Assembly (NCBI GenBank): GCA_964016985.1
Contig: OZ024821.1
Location: 18,994,855-19,058,854, forward strand
DNA length: 64,000 bases
Reading direction: 5' to 3'
From: Anodontia alba
Taxonomy: Eukaryota; Mollusca; Bivalvia; Lucinida; Lucinidae
Part shown: piece by piece, positions 13,151 to 23,944 of the stretch
Numbering within the stretch: position 1 is the first letter of the stretch
How the letters are laid out: every line of letters begins with the position of its first letter
The notes under the pieces: model-generated
What the model was told of the DNA's origin: nothing
Seen by the model: only the letters and a program-made list of their open reading frames with translations
The model's database searches: none
Position numbers and translations under genes: made by a program

Positions 13151-13400
13151 CTTAGACTTTATAGGATACTAAGTACCCAAAGATGCCACCTTGATGGGTC
13201 TTACCCCGGCAGTATAGCCATATGGGGTGGGGCTCCCATCAGTAAAGAATTGTCTTATAACCCATCAAGGGTTGACAAGTTCTTTACAATCAGCTTCTCC
13301 ACCATGAGAATCTTTAGCCAACTGAAGATCTCTGCAAACAAAAGTCCAGGAAAAAAAACATATCGTAATTGCTGAATAACCTGGAACGAAAAGAACAAAA
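13150..13400. other. Conserved GC-richer block of the large element
   Basis: After the minisatellite a block with 'ccaccttgatgggtcttacc', 'ccatatggggtggggctccc' and 'acccatcaagg' is kept in all three copies (also at about 15845-16075 and 50100-50290). It includes an inverted pair ccttgatgggt/acccatcaagg spaced by about 65 bases; the 50-kb copy has lost one base of the second arm. One plus-strand frame reads GSYPGSIAIWGGAPISKE in all copies, but no protein family is recognised and the frame is short. A structural or transposase-binding role is speculation. Confidence 0.45.
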
Positions 13401-15614
13401 ATATTCTGCATATATAAACACGACTATCGAACCGATCGCGCACGAGCGTTGTGCCGAAAAGCGAGAGTCGCCAAAACGCATGTGGAAAAAGACCAGTCAA
13501 AAATACATGAAATCGAAAATTGAAAAATTTAAATAATAACACAGAAAGTGAAAGGAGTGATAAATAAACAAAAGAAACACAAGGATACATAAATTTATCC
13601 GTGAGGAAAGAAATAATCCAAATTTCTATCACAGGTAAATAATCCTTGTTGAATTTCTTTGTCCACAGAAAAGAAACTGACACGTGGTCAATTGAGCGGG
13701 AAGAGTTACGTCACACAGGTAACTGCCTAAGGGACCTTCTGGTTTAAGACTTTAATTAACGACTGAAAGGTCGTTTTTTTCTGTGGAAGGTGTGAAAACA
13801 GAATAGAATAGCACATTATCTATAGGTTAATGTATTATGAAGTTAAAATATCTGGTATATTGCTATCGTAGTCTTAAATGATCCAGAAGAAAAAATAAAA
13901 CAGGCAAAGTAAAGAACGTATCGAATTATATCTATGCCTAAATATAAGATTTTTTTTTTTTTTTTTTTTTTTATTTATTATTTTATAGCAGAGTTTAGAC
14001 AGAGCACGACTGACCTAGACTCTTATATAATCAATCAAAAGATAGTATAAAATAGAATAATAGCTTATCGGATCAACTATTTTCCATGTAGAAAATGCAA
14101 AAGGAAAATATGTACCTCAACTAGAATTTTAAATCGTAGTAATCTAGAGAGGTAGCGAATAAATAAATAAACTGTTAATTTATTTATCTGGTTGGTGTAA
14201 ATTTCCGATACCTTAAGAATGAAAAATTAATAGAAAGTAGAAAAGATCGATTGCTACTTTCTTGTCAATTTACTCCTTAGATTACATGCTGATTACATAT
14301 CGGAGCATGTAGAAAAAAAAAACAGGGGAGGAAAGAAGAAAAATTTTTTATATTTCGTGTATATTTTTCTTCTTATAAATAACAATAGTTTTTTAGTTCA
14401 CCTTTGCCCTAGAGCCGAATAAGGTGAATATGTAAGAAGTTAATCTCTTTGTAGCGAATAAAAGAGATATAATTATAGCTGGAAGTATCTTCTACACTTA
14501 GTGAATGAATTGCGAATTTGATCGTAACCGATAATTCTTAATTCATTTTCAATAATAAATATATATATAGAATTTAAGTCAAGTTCAAAAGTGACTGGAC
14601 AGAATTCAACAATATAAATGGCTACTAGGTATTAGAACCCATCGCTGTCATTCAATAACCTATAATCCAAGACTATACATGTCTATAGTGGTTATTAAAT
14701 AAATATATGTTGAGCGAGTACTAGTGACTACTCCTAGCACACTAGTAATCCGACACAAAGTCTACGAAACTACTGCCCGGTGGAATTTCGTTAGAATGAC
14801 CTGGCACTACTCTACAAAGTGCCTCCCGATGAAATTTTCGTTAGAGCCAGAATTTAACCGCTTTCTAGCAAATTAAAGAGATAAAACATCATTTGAATGA
14901 CCTGGCACTAGTCTACGAACTGCTGCCCGGTAAGAATTTTGTTATAGTCTGAAGTTTAACTCTTTCTAGCGGATAAAAGAGATAAAACATAAGTTAATTT
15001 AAAATATTAATGGAATTACACACCTATAATAAGTCAATGGAATATTAAAGATTCTAGTCTGATTTGGGAAAGACTGTACAGAATTTTTTGTATAAAAAGT
15101 TATTATGTATTTCACTTAATAACCTATATCCATTGACTTAAACGTGAATGGAGCTCTATGAACGATAATAGATTGTTCGGGAATTAGTGATCATTATTTT
15201 GACACTAGTTACCCGACACAATGACCGGACACTAGTATTCGTAACTGTTGCCCGGTAAAGTTACAAGTAATTTGACAAATTGATCGGATAGTAGTATTCG
15301 TAACTCTAGTCCGATGAAAAAGGGAGATTATATATTAAAACTGAGCGGGCACAAGTATTCGAAACTTTTTCCCGAAGATAATTAATTATTAGGCAAAAAT
15401 TGACCAGACACTTTCTGTAAAAGTTTGCCTGGTGAAAAATCAGAAATAATATAATAATATGACCGGGTATAAGTATCAGAAATATTACTGATACTTTGCC
15501 CAGTGAAAAATTTTTTTTAATAATTAGACATAATGACCGGAAGTTAGTATACGTGACTATTTTGTCCGGTGAAATATGTCAGAAACTAAGTCTTTCCAGA
15601 AAATAATTAAATTA

Positions 15615-15845
15615 TTGACTGGAGACTAGTTGACTGGTGCCTGGTTGATCGGTGACTGGTGACTGGTGACTGGGTGACTGGTGACTGGTGACTGGGTGAC
15701 TGGTGACTGGTTGACTGGCACCTGGATGACTGGTGACTGGTGCCTGGTTGACTGGCACCTGATTGACTGGTGACTGGTGAAGCTGATTGACTGGTGCCTG
15801 GTTGACTGGTGACTGGTGACTGGATGACTGGTGACTGGTGGACTT
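15615..15845. repeat. GACTGGT minisatellite, outer copy
   Basis: Counterpart of 12905-13150 in the outer right half, with a different order of GACTGGT, GCCTGGTT and GGCACCTG variants. Confidence 0.85.
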
Positions 15846-16551
15846 AGACTTTATCAGATACTAAGTACCCAAAGATGCCACCTTGATGGGTCTTACCCCG
15901 GCAGTATAGCCATATGGGGTGGGGCTCCCATCAGTAAAGAATTGTCTTATAACCCATCAAGGGTTGACAAGTTCTTTACAATCAGCTTCTCCACCATGAG
16001 AATCTTTAGCCAGCTGAAGATCTCTGCAAACAAAAGTCCAGGAAAAACATATCGTAATTGCTGAATAACCTGGAACGAAAAGAACAAAAATATTCTGCAT
16101 ATATAAACACGACTATCGAACCGATCGCGCACGAGCATTGTGCCGAATAGCGAGAGTCGCGAAAACGCATGTGGAAAAAGACCAGTCAAAAATACATGAA
16201 ATCCAAAATTGAAAATTTTAAATAATAACACAGAAAGTGAAAGGAGTGATAAATAAACAAAAGAAACACAAGGATACATAAATTTATCCGTGAGGAAAGA
16301 AATAATCCAAATGTCTATCACAGGTAAATAATCCTTGTTGAATTTCTTTGTCCACAGAAAAGAAACTGACACGTGGTCAATTGAGCGGGAAGAGTTACGT
16401 CACACAGGTAACTGCCTAAGGGACCTTCTGGTTTAAGACTTTAATTAACGACTGAAAGGTCGTTTTTTCTGTGGAAGGTGTGAAAACAGAATAGAATAGC
16501 ACATTATCTATAGCACATTATCTATAGGTTAATGTATTATGAAGTTAAAAT

Positions 16552-16942
16552 GGGAGAAAAGGGATAATAGAGCTAGTAACACTTTGCATGCTGGGTAAAA
16601 AAAATTCAGGAGACAACGTTAACATTTTTAAATATTTTTCTTATTTTTCCTAGAAATTAGAATTTGACACTTCATGCAAATTGTCTCCTATTTTTTCTTA
16701 TTTTTCCTAGAAAATAGACTTTGACACCATGCAAATTGTCTCCTAATTTGCATGAACTGTCAGATCCTATTTTCTAGATATCTGACAGTTTGTCTGCTGA
16801 ATCTGCCCAAAGAGAAAGAGAATGAGGGAAAAAGCAAATAACAATGCAGAAATAGAATACTTACATGCCCCCTTCCGGGAACTGATGCAAGTACAGCAGA
16901 CCCTTACCACCAGCCTAAACCCACTCATTTACCATGCTTTTC
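16552..16942. mobile_element. Palindromic MITE remnants (CAGAAAATAG type)
   Basis: At about 16590-16800 are repeated blocks 'tatttttcttatttttccta', 'gaaaatagactttgacac' and 'catgcaaattgtctccta', ending 'gtctgctgaatctgccc'. Related copies at about 54815-54930, 55910-56095 and 56510-57000 have the same two-armed plan around 'attgtctccaatggagacaa'. No gene is seen in 16800-16942. Confidence 0.5.
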
Positions 16943-16946
16943 TTAA

Positions 16947-17133
16947 CCCTTGTCATGCTGAATAAATTAAGATGCCACACCCACTTCTAATTTCCAGCCA
17001 ATCAGATTATTTGATCCGGGTGTTTGATAGAAATTCACATATTTAATGACAAACAGTGCAGATCCAGATCAGTTGGCTTCTGGATCTACACTGTTTGCTA
17101 AGATAGGGCATGTTGTGTTCAGCAAGAGAAGGG
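16947..17133. mobile_element. piggyBac-like MITE, copy 1
   Basis: TTAA at 16943-16946 and 17134-17137 encloses CCCTTGTCATGCTGAA at one end and TTCAGCAAGAGAAGGG at the other. The interior includes the hairpin pair 'gcagatccagatcagttggc' and 'tggatctacactgtttgc'. TTAA target sites plus CCCT-starting inverted repeats point to piggyBac. Other members: 20696-20874, 21735-21940, 55555-55759, 57004-57190 (one end lost), 57295-57500. Confidence 0.75.
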
Positions 17134-17339
17134 TTAAACTGACAGGATAAATATACCGTAAGTAATTATGGTATTTGATTATTTTTGGTAAACTTGGTAG
17201 TGTAGTTTCTCATAAAATGAGCCTCCAATACTAACCTTCAACATTTTCTTCTCCAAGTTCCAACTTTCTCATCTTCTCAAACAGTCCTGAGAGAGAAATA
17301 AATCAAACCACAGTTTATAAATCCAGAGTTTGAAGTGTT

Positions 17340-17900
17340 TAAAGAAATATACAATCTCAAATGAATTGTTACGTAGGTGTATTAAATGATAATTCTAGGA
17401 TTTTTTTTTTTGTCTTATTTCTCCAAAGTAACACACATTGTGTATACTCATTGGAAGCCTCTCAGCAAGGTGCTCCTAATGAGTACCACAACATATGTTT
17501 TTTATGGAAAACTGAAGAAAATTACCCCAGAATTATCATCTAATATTCCTCCTTAACAAATTTTCTGTCAACTACATGTATTATGTTCATTATGTGTTGC
17601 ATGCATAATTTGTAAAAGAGCAATTAAACTGCAAAACAGACTCCACTGCTGTATTAAAATTTTAATAATAATAGGCTTTTGCAAACAGCATAGATCCAGA
17701 TGAGGTGGCTCATATGAGCCTACGCTGAATCTGAATCTATGCTGTTTGACAATCAGTCTTTCAACTTTACGTATAAACTTCTTTTCAAGCGATAGTTTGT
17801 TACAAAAGAAAAGTAGACGACAATGTCGTCTGAAATTTGGCACCGAAAGAGTTAATGTTTGCTTTTATTAAGCTTTATGAAATTTCTTGATTGAAATGAA
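17340..17900. repeat. Two small inverted-repeat elements
   Basis: 17396-17530 holds a palindromic unit with 'tcttatttctcc', 'gagtaccacaacatatg' and GCTCCTAATGAG, a family also seen at about 18135-18250, 26855-26950, 42700-42800, 43604-43735 and 63055-63175. 17680-17755 holds a hairpin with arms like 'gcaaacagcatagatccaga' and 'gaatctatgctgtttg'. No gene is seen. Confidence 0.5.
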
Positions 17901-17949
17901 AATAAAATAGACATTAAACTGTTTATAACACAGTTTGTAATAATATTTT

Positions 17950-18002
17950 TTTTTATATTTGCCGGGATCGTCACAAACAGACGATCCCGGCAAATATAAA
18001 AA
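17950..18002. repeat. Perfect 23-bp hairpin with 7-base loop
   Basis: Left arm 17950-17972 begins tttttatatttgccggga. Right arm 17980-18002 is its exact reverse complement. The loop is acaaaca. The GC-rich inner stem (GCCGGGATCGTC) stands out in AT-rich surroundings. It may be the core of a young MITE or a structured transcript; no longer inverted repeat is evident outside it. Confidence 0.85.
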
Positions 18003-18296
18003 GTCCTTAGTGAGCTAATCGAACACGTTCCCATATGTAAAAATCCAAAGCTATATTAAGAGAGCGGCCCGATTCACGCCGGTCAATAAAAGGCATAGTT
18101 CTACATTCAGGTTAGAGAGGTATCAGATAAAAACTTTTCTTACTACTCATCAAAAACACACATAGTGGGTACTCAGGGGCATCTCCTTGAGACTTCTAAT
18201 ACAAAATATGTTTTTGTGGAGAAATAAGAAAAAATATCAATATTTTTTGGTTAGAAAAAATTAATAAATAAACCTTATCTACAGCTATTTAAAGTT

Positions 18297-18588
18297 TAGC
18301 TGGCCTCAATGGCTCAGTTGGATGCACTTCTGACAGGTGATCAGGAGGTTGCGGGTTTGTTGGCGACATTCTTTCGTAGAGACTGATCATGAAATATTTT
18401 CTATGGTCATTCTCTCCCTTCTACTGATTCAGGAAAGGCAGTTGTCAGTTTCAGAAAGAATGTGCATAATACTGGTAAACCGCTTAGACAACTAAGTCTG
18501 CCCAGTAAATGTGTAATTAGGTAAACTGACCCCACTCAACATGGCCCCATGGGTTGACTGGGCCGTAAAACCTCAACACTAACAAAAC
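18297..18588 (+). mobile_element. tRNA-derived SINE, full length, plus strand
   Basis: It starts CTGGCCTCAATGGCTCAGTT, with A-box-like TGGCTCAGTTGG at about 18309. A B-box-like stretch (ggttgcgggtttgttgg) follows about 35 bases later. The body ends 'cctcaacactaacaaaac'. The direct repeat ttaaagtt flanks it at 18289-18296 and 18589-18596. Same family as 2037-2321. Confidence 0.8.
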
Positions 18589-18624
18589 TTAAAGTTAAGA
18601 ATGAGTAAAAAGTCCTCCAGAGGG

Positions 18625-20690
18625 AAGAGTAATATACAATTTAATTGAACTCATTCTGTTTTAATATTTCAACCCTTGGCCTTCATCAGAAAATTGAAAT
18701 ACACTATATAAGGCTACATTATTGAAGTCCCCATTACTGTTCTCACCTAAAAAAAACAAACTGATTAAACAAACTGAATCGGACACAACCTCAAACTGCA
18801 GCGCTGTGGCGCCAAACGTTATCAGCATCAGCGGCGCCCTATGAAAATGACCTTTAGTCTGATAATATGTGAGCTAGCAGCAAGCGCAAACATGCACACT
18901 GCCCTGAATCCCACTGACCGCAACAACAAAGAACCCGGCTAGTCGCACGGAGGCCTGCCCGACGCCCACTAAATGATTAAACAAAGATACGGGCTAGACC
19001 ACGCACCAACGCACCCCTGCCAGGAACCCTGCCACCCGACCAGTGGTACCCTGGCAGGCCCACACACCTAGGCAGTCCCACCCGAAGCCCACCAACCACA
19101 AAAACAAAGATCCCGGCGAGACTGCTCACCCGCCCAGACATCAGCCACAAGAGGGGCCTGCACGAAGCCCACCAATCCCAATAGCAAACATCCTGGCGAG
19201 ACTGCATGCCCACCCGGCCCCACTCAGATATCTGCCACGGCCAAAAGCAAGGCCCGGGTTGCTCGAGCACCCGCACAGCCCTGACTGAATCCCACCATCC
19301 GCAATTGCATAGATCTGGGCAAGATTGTGCACATGCGTGGGCCCACCCAGACACCTGCCACCCGCCACAAGTAGGGAACTATTTCTGACTGAAGCCGACC
19401 AACTGCTACAGCAAAGATCCGGGCAAGACTGCGCGAATGCAAGGCCCCACCCGGAAATCTTCCACCGTGAACAGTGGGGGCAGAGCGGTCCTGCGCTACG
19501 GGGCAGCCCCATCCTGGCTCTCACTGCTCACCCAAACCACTGCCTGTAATTAGCAACGTTACTGGAATGGCAAAACAACGTCTTTGACATTACACCTGTG
19601 CGGCCTCCCCGTTTTAAGTCTTTAAATCCACATGGCTTCTCTGAGTAACTGTTCTGTATGACTGGCATTGTACAGTTTTTCTAGTAAGCTAAACCGTAGG
19701 TCTCCATCGTTCTTGATGTCCGTAAAGTGAGTTACGTTGCTAATTGCAGGCGGTAGTTCGGGTGAGCAGCGAGGGATGCAGCTGGGCCGCGGGGGTTTGC
19801 TGGACCACTCAGCCCCCCCCTCCCACCCCCTGTTCATGGTGGAGGATTTCAGGGATGGGCCGCTTGTGTGCGGGGTCTAGCCCAGATCTTTGCTATTGCC
19901 ACTGGTGGGCTTCAGTCAGAAATGAGCAGGTGCGTGGGGCAACCAAGTCCCCACTTGTAGTGGTGGCAGGTGTCTGGGCGGGCCTGCCCATGCGTGCGGT
20001 CAGGCCCAAATCTTTGCTACTGCGGTTAGTTGGCTTCGGTCAGGGCTGCACAGGTGCACCAGGGCCTTGCTTGTGGCTGTGGCGGATGTCTGGGTGGGGC
20101 CGCACAGGCGCACGATCTCGCCCTAATGTTTACTATTGCGGTTGGTGGGCTTTGATCGGGACTTCGCTGGTGCACAGGGCTGCGCAGGCCCCGCTTTTGG
20201 TGGTAGCGGATGTCTGGGATCTTTGCTTTTACGACTGGTGGGGTTCGGGTGGGACTGTGCAGGTCTGTCTGCCTGCCCGGGCCCCTCTGGTTGGGGTGAC
20301 AGGGGTCTCGACGAGGGTGCGTGGGCCCATGTCTAGCCCATATCTTTGCTTAATGGTTTAGTGGGCTTCGGGCGGGCCTGCAACTCTGCACGGTCTAGCG
20401 GGTTCTTTGTTGTTGTGGCCGGCGGGGTTTGGGGTGATGTGTGCATTCGAGCTTGCTGCTAGCTTACACATTAGTAGACTAAAGGTCATTTTTGCGGGGC
20501 GAGGCTGACGCTGATAAGGTTTGGCCGCATAGCACTGCAGTTTGACTTTCCATCTGATTCAGTTTGTTTATTTCCTTGAAAACAGTAATGACGACTTCAT
20601 AGCCTTATATAGTGTATTTCAATTTTCTGATGAAGGCCAAGGGCTAAAATATTAAAACTGAGTGAATTCAGCTAAAGTTCAGAATTCATT
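18625..20690. mobile_element. Foldback element with ~1-kb inverted arms
   Basis: The left arm (about 18625-19565) and right arm (about 19730-20690) are inverted copies. The outer sequence 'tttcaacccttggccttcat' on the left meets 'atgaaggccaagggctaaaa' on the right, and 'gcctgtaattagcaacgt' meets 'acgttgctaattgcaggc' at the inner edge. The arms consist of GC-rich tandem units of roughly 90 bp ('cccaccaaccacaaaaacaa' on the left, 'tttgctattgcggttggtgg'-like on the right). This sharply contrasts with the AT-rich surroundings. Long arms built of tandem repeats are typical of foldback elements. The long frames on both strands come from the repeat units and look non-coding. Confidence 0.75.
19622..19745 (-). 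pseudogene. Possible coding remnant in the foldback spacer
   Basis: The unique spacer between the foldback arms has a minus-strand frame reading VTHFTDIKNDGDLRFSLL then EKLYNASHTEQLLREAMWI and a stop. The balanced composition looks more like real protein than the arms do. The '[ILV]-L-REA-x-WI' ending faintly recalls tails of GIY-YIG nuclease domains in retroelement proteins. This is a guess from pattern only. Confidence 0.25.
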
Positions 20691-20695
20691 ATTAA

Positions 20696-20874
20696 CCCTT
20701 GTCACGCTGAATAAATTAAGATGCCCCACCCACTTCTAATTTTCTGCCAATAAGATTATTTGATCCAGGTTGTTGATACAAACTCACATTCATAATGACA
20801 ACTAGTGCAGATCTAGATCAGTTGGTCTACATTGTTTGCAAATTCAGGCATATCTGGGCTCAGCAGGACTAGTG
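20696..20874. mobile_element. piggyBac-like MITE, copy 2
   Basis: TTAA at 20692-20695 and 20875-20878. One end is CCCTTGTCACGCTGAA; the other is eroded (ctcagcaggactagtg). The interior keeps 'gatgccccacccacttctaa' and a shortened 'cagatctagatcagttggtc' hairpin. Confidence 0.65.
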
Positions 20875-21084
20875 TTAAGAACTGAGGTTTCAGAGACGTC
20901 ATCCAAAGGTGTGAATGTACAGACAGACATATGGAGGAATGTATGGACAGAGGACAGATGGCAAATAATCACAATAGCTCCTCCAAAACCTTCAGGATCA
21001 TAAAATGTTACTTCAGCATTTGAGTCCCTATTAGGACAGAAGTGTATGCCAGCTTTGATGACTGTAGGTTATACAGTAAATCAG

Positions 21085-21308
21085 AGCCCAGTTGTTAAAA
21101 GCTAACGATGTTGTTAGTTAACGATTCGTTAAAATTTACATCGAGTGATACGCGAATATGCTGAAATTTTTTGCTCAAAAAATGTGAATGCACTCGCATT
21201 TTTTCAGCAAAAAATATCATAATATTGTATATTGAATCTGCTAAAACAGTTAATGAAATGACCTTAATGAGCTCGTTAAGCTAACGATGCTTTGACCAAC
21301 TGGGCCCA
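21085..21308. mobile_element. Palindromic MITE (GGGCCCAGTTG ends), copy 1
   Basis: It starts 'gcccagttgttaaaagctaa' and ends 'aagctaacgatgctttgacc' then aactgggccc, with an inner inverted pair of 'ttttttgctcaaaaaatgtg' and 'cattttttcagcaaaaaata'. Relatives are at 26389-26634 and 63176-63419. Confidence 0.65.
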
Positions 21309-21734
21309 GAAATAGAGTTAAATGCTAAGACTGAAGTAAAAAATGACAAAATTTAGACCATTTTCTTAAAAACAAAAAATGTAGAATATCGCCTGCTACA
21401 AGTTTATGTGTGCTTTCTTCATGCAATATAAAATGTACATGAAAAAACAGCAAGTTATGTCCTAAAATTTCAAACACTAAGTTTTCTGACAAAATAACAT
21501 AAGCAAACTGTGTAGGCCCAGACCAAACTGCTCCAGAAAGGTCTACACTGTCTGCCATTTGTACTTGCTGAAGTCTGGTGGTTCATTCTGGACACTCCAG
21601 CTTCTTTACTTTTCAAACTAACCCCACCATATGTAGTCAAAACCCATGCTGAAAATGGAATTAGGGTGAAAGATTCTGCTCCCAATCTGCAAAGGGAGAC
21701 AACTTTTTTTGACAGGAAATTGCCTCTTAATTAA

Positions 21735-21940
21735 CCCTTGTCCTGCTGAACCCGGACATACCATGCCTGTGCAAACAGTGTAGATCCAGATCAGTTGGCT
21801 TCTGAAGAAGCCAACAGATCTGGATTTGCACTGTTTGTCATTCAGTATGTGAATATATATCAACAACCCAGATCAAGTAATCAGATTGGCTGGAAATTAG
21901 AAGTGGGTGTGGCGTCTTAATTTATTCAGCAGGACAAGGG
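21735..21940. mobile_element. piggyBac-like MITE, copy 3 (intact)
   Basis: TTAA at 21731-21734 and 21941-21944. The ends are CCCTTGTCCTGCTGAA and TTCAGCAGGACAAGGG, perfect inverted repeats of 16 bp. The interior is a hairpin 'gtagatccagatcagttggc' ... 'gccaacagatctggatttgc'. This is the cleanest copy in the window. Confidence 0.8.
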
Positions 21941-21979
21941 TTAAGTATTTGAAACCTTTCAAAAAATGAGGACTAGTGT

Positions 21980-22210
21980 AATAACCCTAAGTATTGGGCC
22001 AGATAGACCTTTGCAAACAGTGAAGACCCAGATCAGATGCTGCAGAATGCAGCATCTGATCAGGGTCCTCACTGTTTGCCATACATACAGCAATATTTTT
22101 GACACATCAAAAGAAAATAGAATGGACTATTAACAATTTTAGGGCAAGTATATACTTGGTAAGTAGGTAAGGTGTCCCAAAACTTAGGCTAAATATGGTA
22201 ACTTAAACGG
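21980..22210. mobile_element. MITE with ACCCTAAGTATT ends
   Basis: It starts taaccctaagtattgggcc and ends ggtgtcccaaaacttaggct. The centre holds a hairpin 'cagatcagatgctgcagaat' / 'gcagcatctgatcagggtcc'. A related element is at about 56180-56350; parts lie at 3220-3850. Confidence 0.55.
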
Positions 22211-22454
22211 AAAGAAGGGAGCAATTTCTTTCAAGAGTAAACCTCTAATGAGAAAGTTGGCAAATATTTCCATATCTACCTAATCTCCTGAGAACACGTG
22301 CTCTTTCTCGACCAAACTGTACAGTGGACAAGCTTTGCTTCTTCTGTCTGTAAAAAAGCAAAAAAGATGTTTTTTACAGTAATTAAGGGGAAATGATACA
22401 TTTTCAAGGGAGACAACTCTGTAAAATTGTTGTAGGTCCCGTCTGAAAAGGGGA

Positions 22455-22510
22455 AAGAATTTGCTCCCCATGGTCTACTCTGAAAGGAAAGCCATGGGGA
22501 GCAAATTCTT
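22455..22510. repeat. Perfect 19-bp inverted repeat
   Basis: Aagaatttgctccccatgg and its reverse complement ccatggggagcaaattctt are separated by about 18 bases. It sits in a longer imperfect inverted repeat, since 'tctgtctgtaaaaaagc' and 'cattttttcagaag' also pair loosely. No gene is seen in 22210-22900. Confidence 0.7.
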
Positions 22511-22879
22511 AACTTTTAGAGTAGACATTTTTTCAGAAGAGTACTGGTGTACAGGAAAGCAAAACAAAAAGTCACAAGACACAAGGTTAACACTAAGGCT
22601 GGCTAATCAGAGCTGAAAAGATAATCGATTATCGGTCCTGCCATTGTGATCGAAAAGTAAGACAATGTAGCATGTCTAATGGACTGGGAAATAAAGGTCA
22701 AAGTTAAATATGGATGACTGCACTCAAGAGGCCATGCTAAGATGTATGCATGTACTAAGTATCACTGGCTATAGGAGCAATAGTTACTGAGAAACTGACC
22801 TAAACACAAACACTTCACAAGTACCAAATATCACTCTGTAGGACCAATAATTACTGAGAAACTGACCTAAACGGATAGA

Positions 22880-23944
22880 AAAATATACATCACCTTGAAA
22901 TCATCAAGACAAACATTTTGAGCAAGATTCATGATGATCACTTCAAGAATGTGACCTCTAGAGCATCAACAAGGTTTTCCTTTGATTTGGCCAGGTGACC
23001 TAGTTTCTGATATCAAGTGACCCAGTTTTAAATTAGACCTAGAAATCATCAAGACAAACCTTTTGAGCAATATTTATGATGATTACTTAAAAAATGTGAC
23101 CTCTGGAGTGATAACAGTTTTCTGCTGATTTGGCCTGGTGACCTAGTTTTTGACCCCATGTGACCCAGTTTCGAACTTGACCTAGAAATCATCAAGACAA
23201 ACATTTTGAGCAAGATTCATGATGATTGCTTCAAAAATGTGACCATTAGTGTTAAGAAAATTTTCTGCTGATTTGGCCTGGTGATCTAGTTTTTGACCCA
23301 AAGTGACCCAATTTCGAACTTGATCTAGAACTCATCAAGACAAACATTTTGAGCAATATTCATGATGATTGCTTCAAAAATGTGACCGCTAGAGTGTTAA
23401 CAAGGTTTTCTGCTGATTTGGCCCGGTGACCTAGTTTTTGATCCCAAGTGACCCAGTTTCAAAGTTGACCTAGAAATCATCAAGACAAACATGTTGAGCA
23501 AGATTCATGATGATTGCTTGAAAAATGTGACCACTAGAGTGTTAACAAGGTTTTCCACTGATTTGGCCAGGTGATCTACTTTGACCCCAGGTGACCCAGT
23601 TTCGAACTTGACCTAGAACTCATCAAGTCAAACATTTTGAGCAAGATTCATAACGATTGCTTAAAAAATGTGACCACGGAATATTAACAAAGTTTTCTGC
23701 TGATTTGGCCCGGTGACCTAGTTTTTAACCCCAAGTGACCCAGTTTCAAACTTGACCTAGAACTCATCAAGACAAAACATTTTAAGCAAGATTCACGATG
23801 ACTGCTTGAAAAATGTGACCGCTAAAGTGATAACAAGGTTTTCCGCTGATTTGGCCAGGTGACCTAGTTTTTGACCCCAGGTGACCCACTTTCGAACATG
23901 ACCTAGAAATCATCAAGACAAACATTTTGAGCAAGATTCATTAA
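22880..23944 (+). repeat. ~144-bp tandem array, first block
   Basis: About seven units, each with 'gacctagaaatcatcaagac', 'atgatgattgcttcaaaaat' and 'gtgacctagtttttgacccc' (starts near 23036, 23180, 23324, 23467, 23609, 23754, 23899). It runs directly into the second array without a break. Confidence 0.85.

Larger units (their letters stand above)
7704..13844. mobile_element. Large AT-rich TIR element, inner nested copy (intact)
   Basis: Complete copy of about 6.14 kb inserted in the middle of the outer copy. The uninterrupted target is readable inside this copy itself at 11159-11176 (gaggcaaaaatatctgg). The outer copy has gaggcaaaaat before the insert and aaaatatctgg after it, so AAAAT is present on both sides (7699-7703, 13845-13849). 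Its left half matches 4222-7703 and its right half matches 13850-16546 with only scattered differences, so insertion was recent. The right half holds degenerate ~60-bp units with 'ggacactagtattcgtaact' and 'gttgcccggt' (about 12020-12880), a (GACTGGT)n-like array, and a conserved GC-richer block. No protein is recognised. Confidence 0.78.
4222..16546. mobile_element. Large AT-rich TIR element, outer copy (interrupted)
   Basis: The outer copy consists of 4222-7703 (left half) plus 13850-16546 (right half), about 6.2 kb. It is split by a second copy of the same element. The ends share inverted sequence: 'aacctatagataatgtgcta', then a block through 'ccacgtgtcagtttct', recurs inverted at about 16370-16530. 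AAAAT flanks it at 4217-4221 and 16547-16551. The interior is AT-rich with stops in every frame and no recognisable protein. The left end starts with a ~320-bp palindromic module (4222-4541) whose two ~55-bp arms are near-perfect inverted copies. The right end has a small duplication of 'agcacattatctat' at about 16497-16522. Superfamily is unknown. Confidence 0.75.

Noticed and set aside
13255..13683. 142-codon minus-strand frame, also at 15947-16372
   Set aside because: It lies in the large element, is hydrophobic and compositionally biased, is not kept intact in the third copy, and has no recognised domain.
19744..20361. 205-codon plus-strand frame and several overlapping frames on both strands
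   Set aside because: They arise from GC-rich tandem units of the foldback arms; the amino-acid pattern just repeats with the DNA unit.
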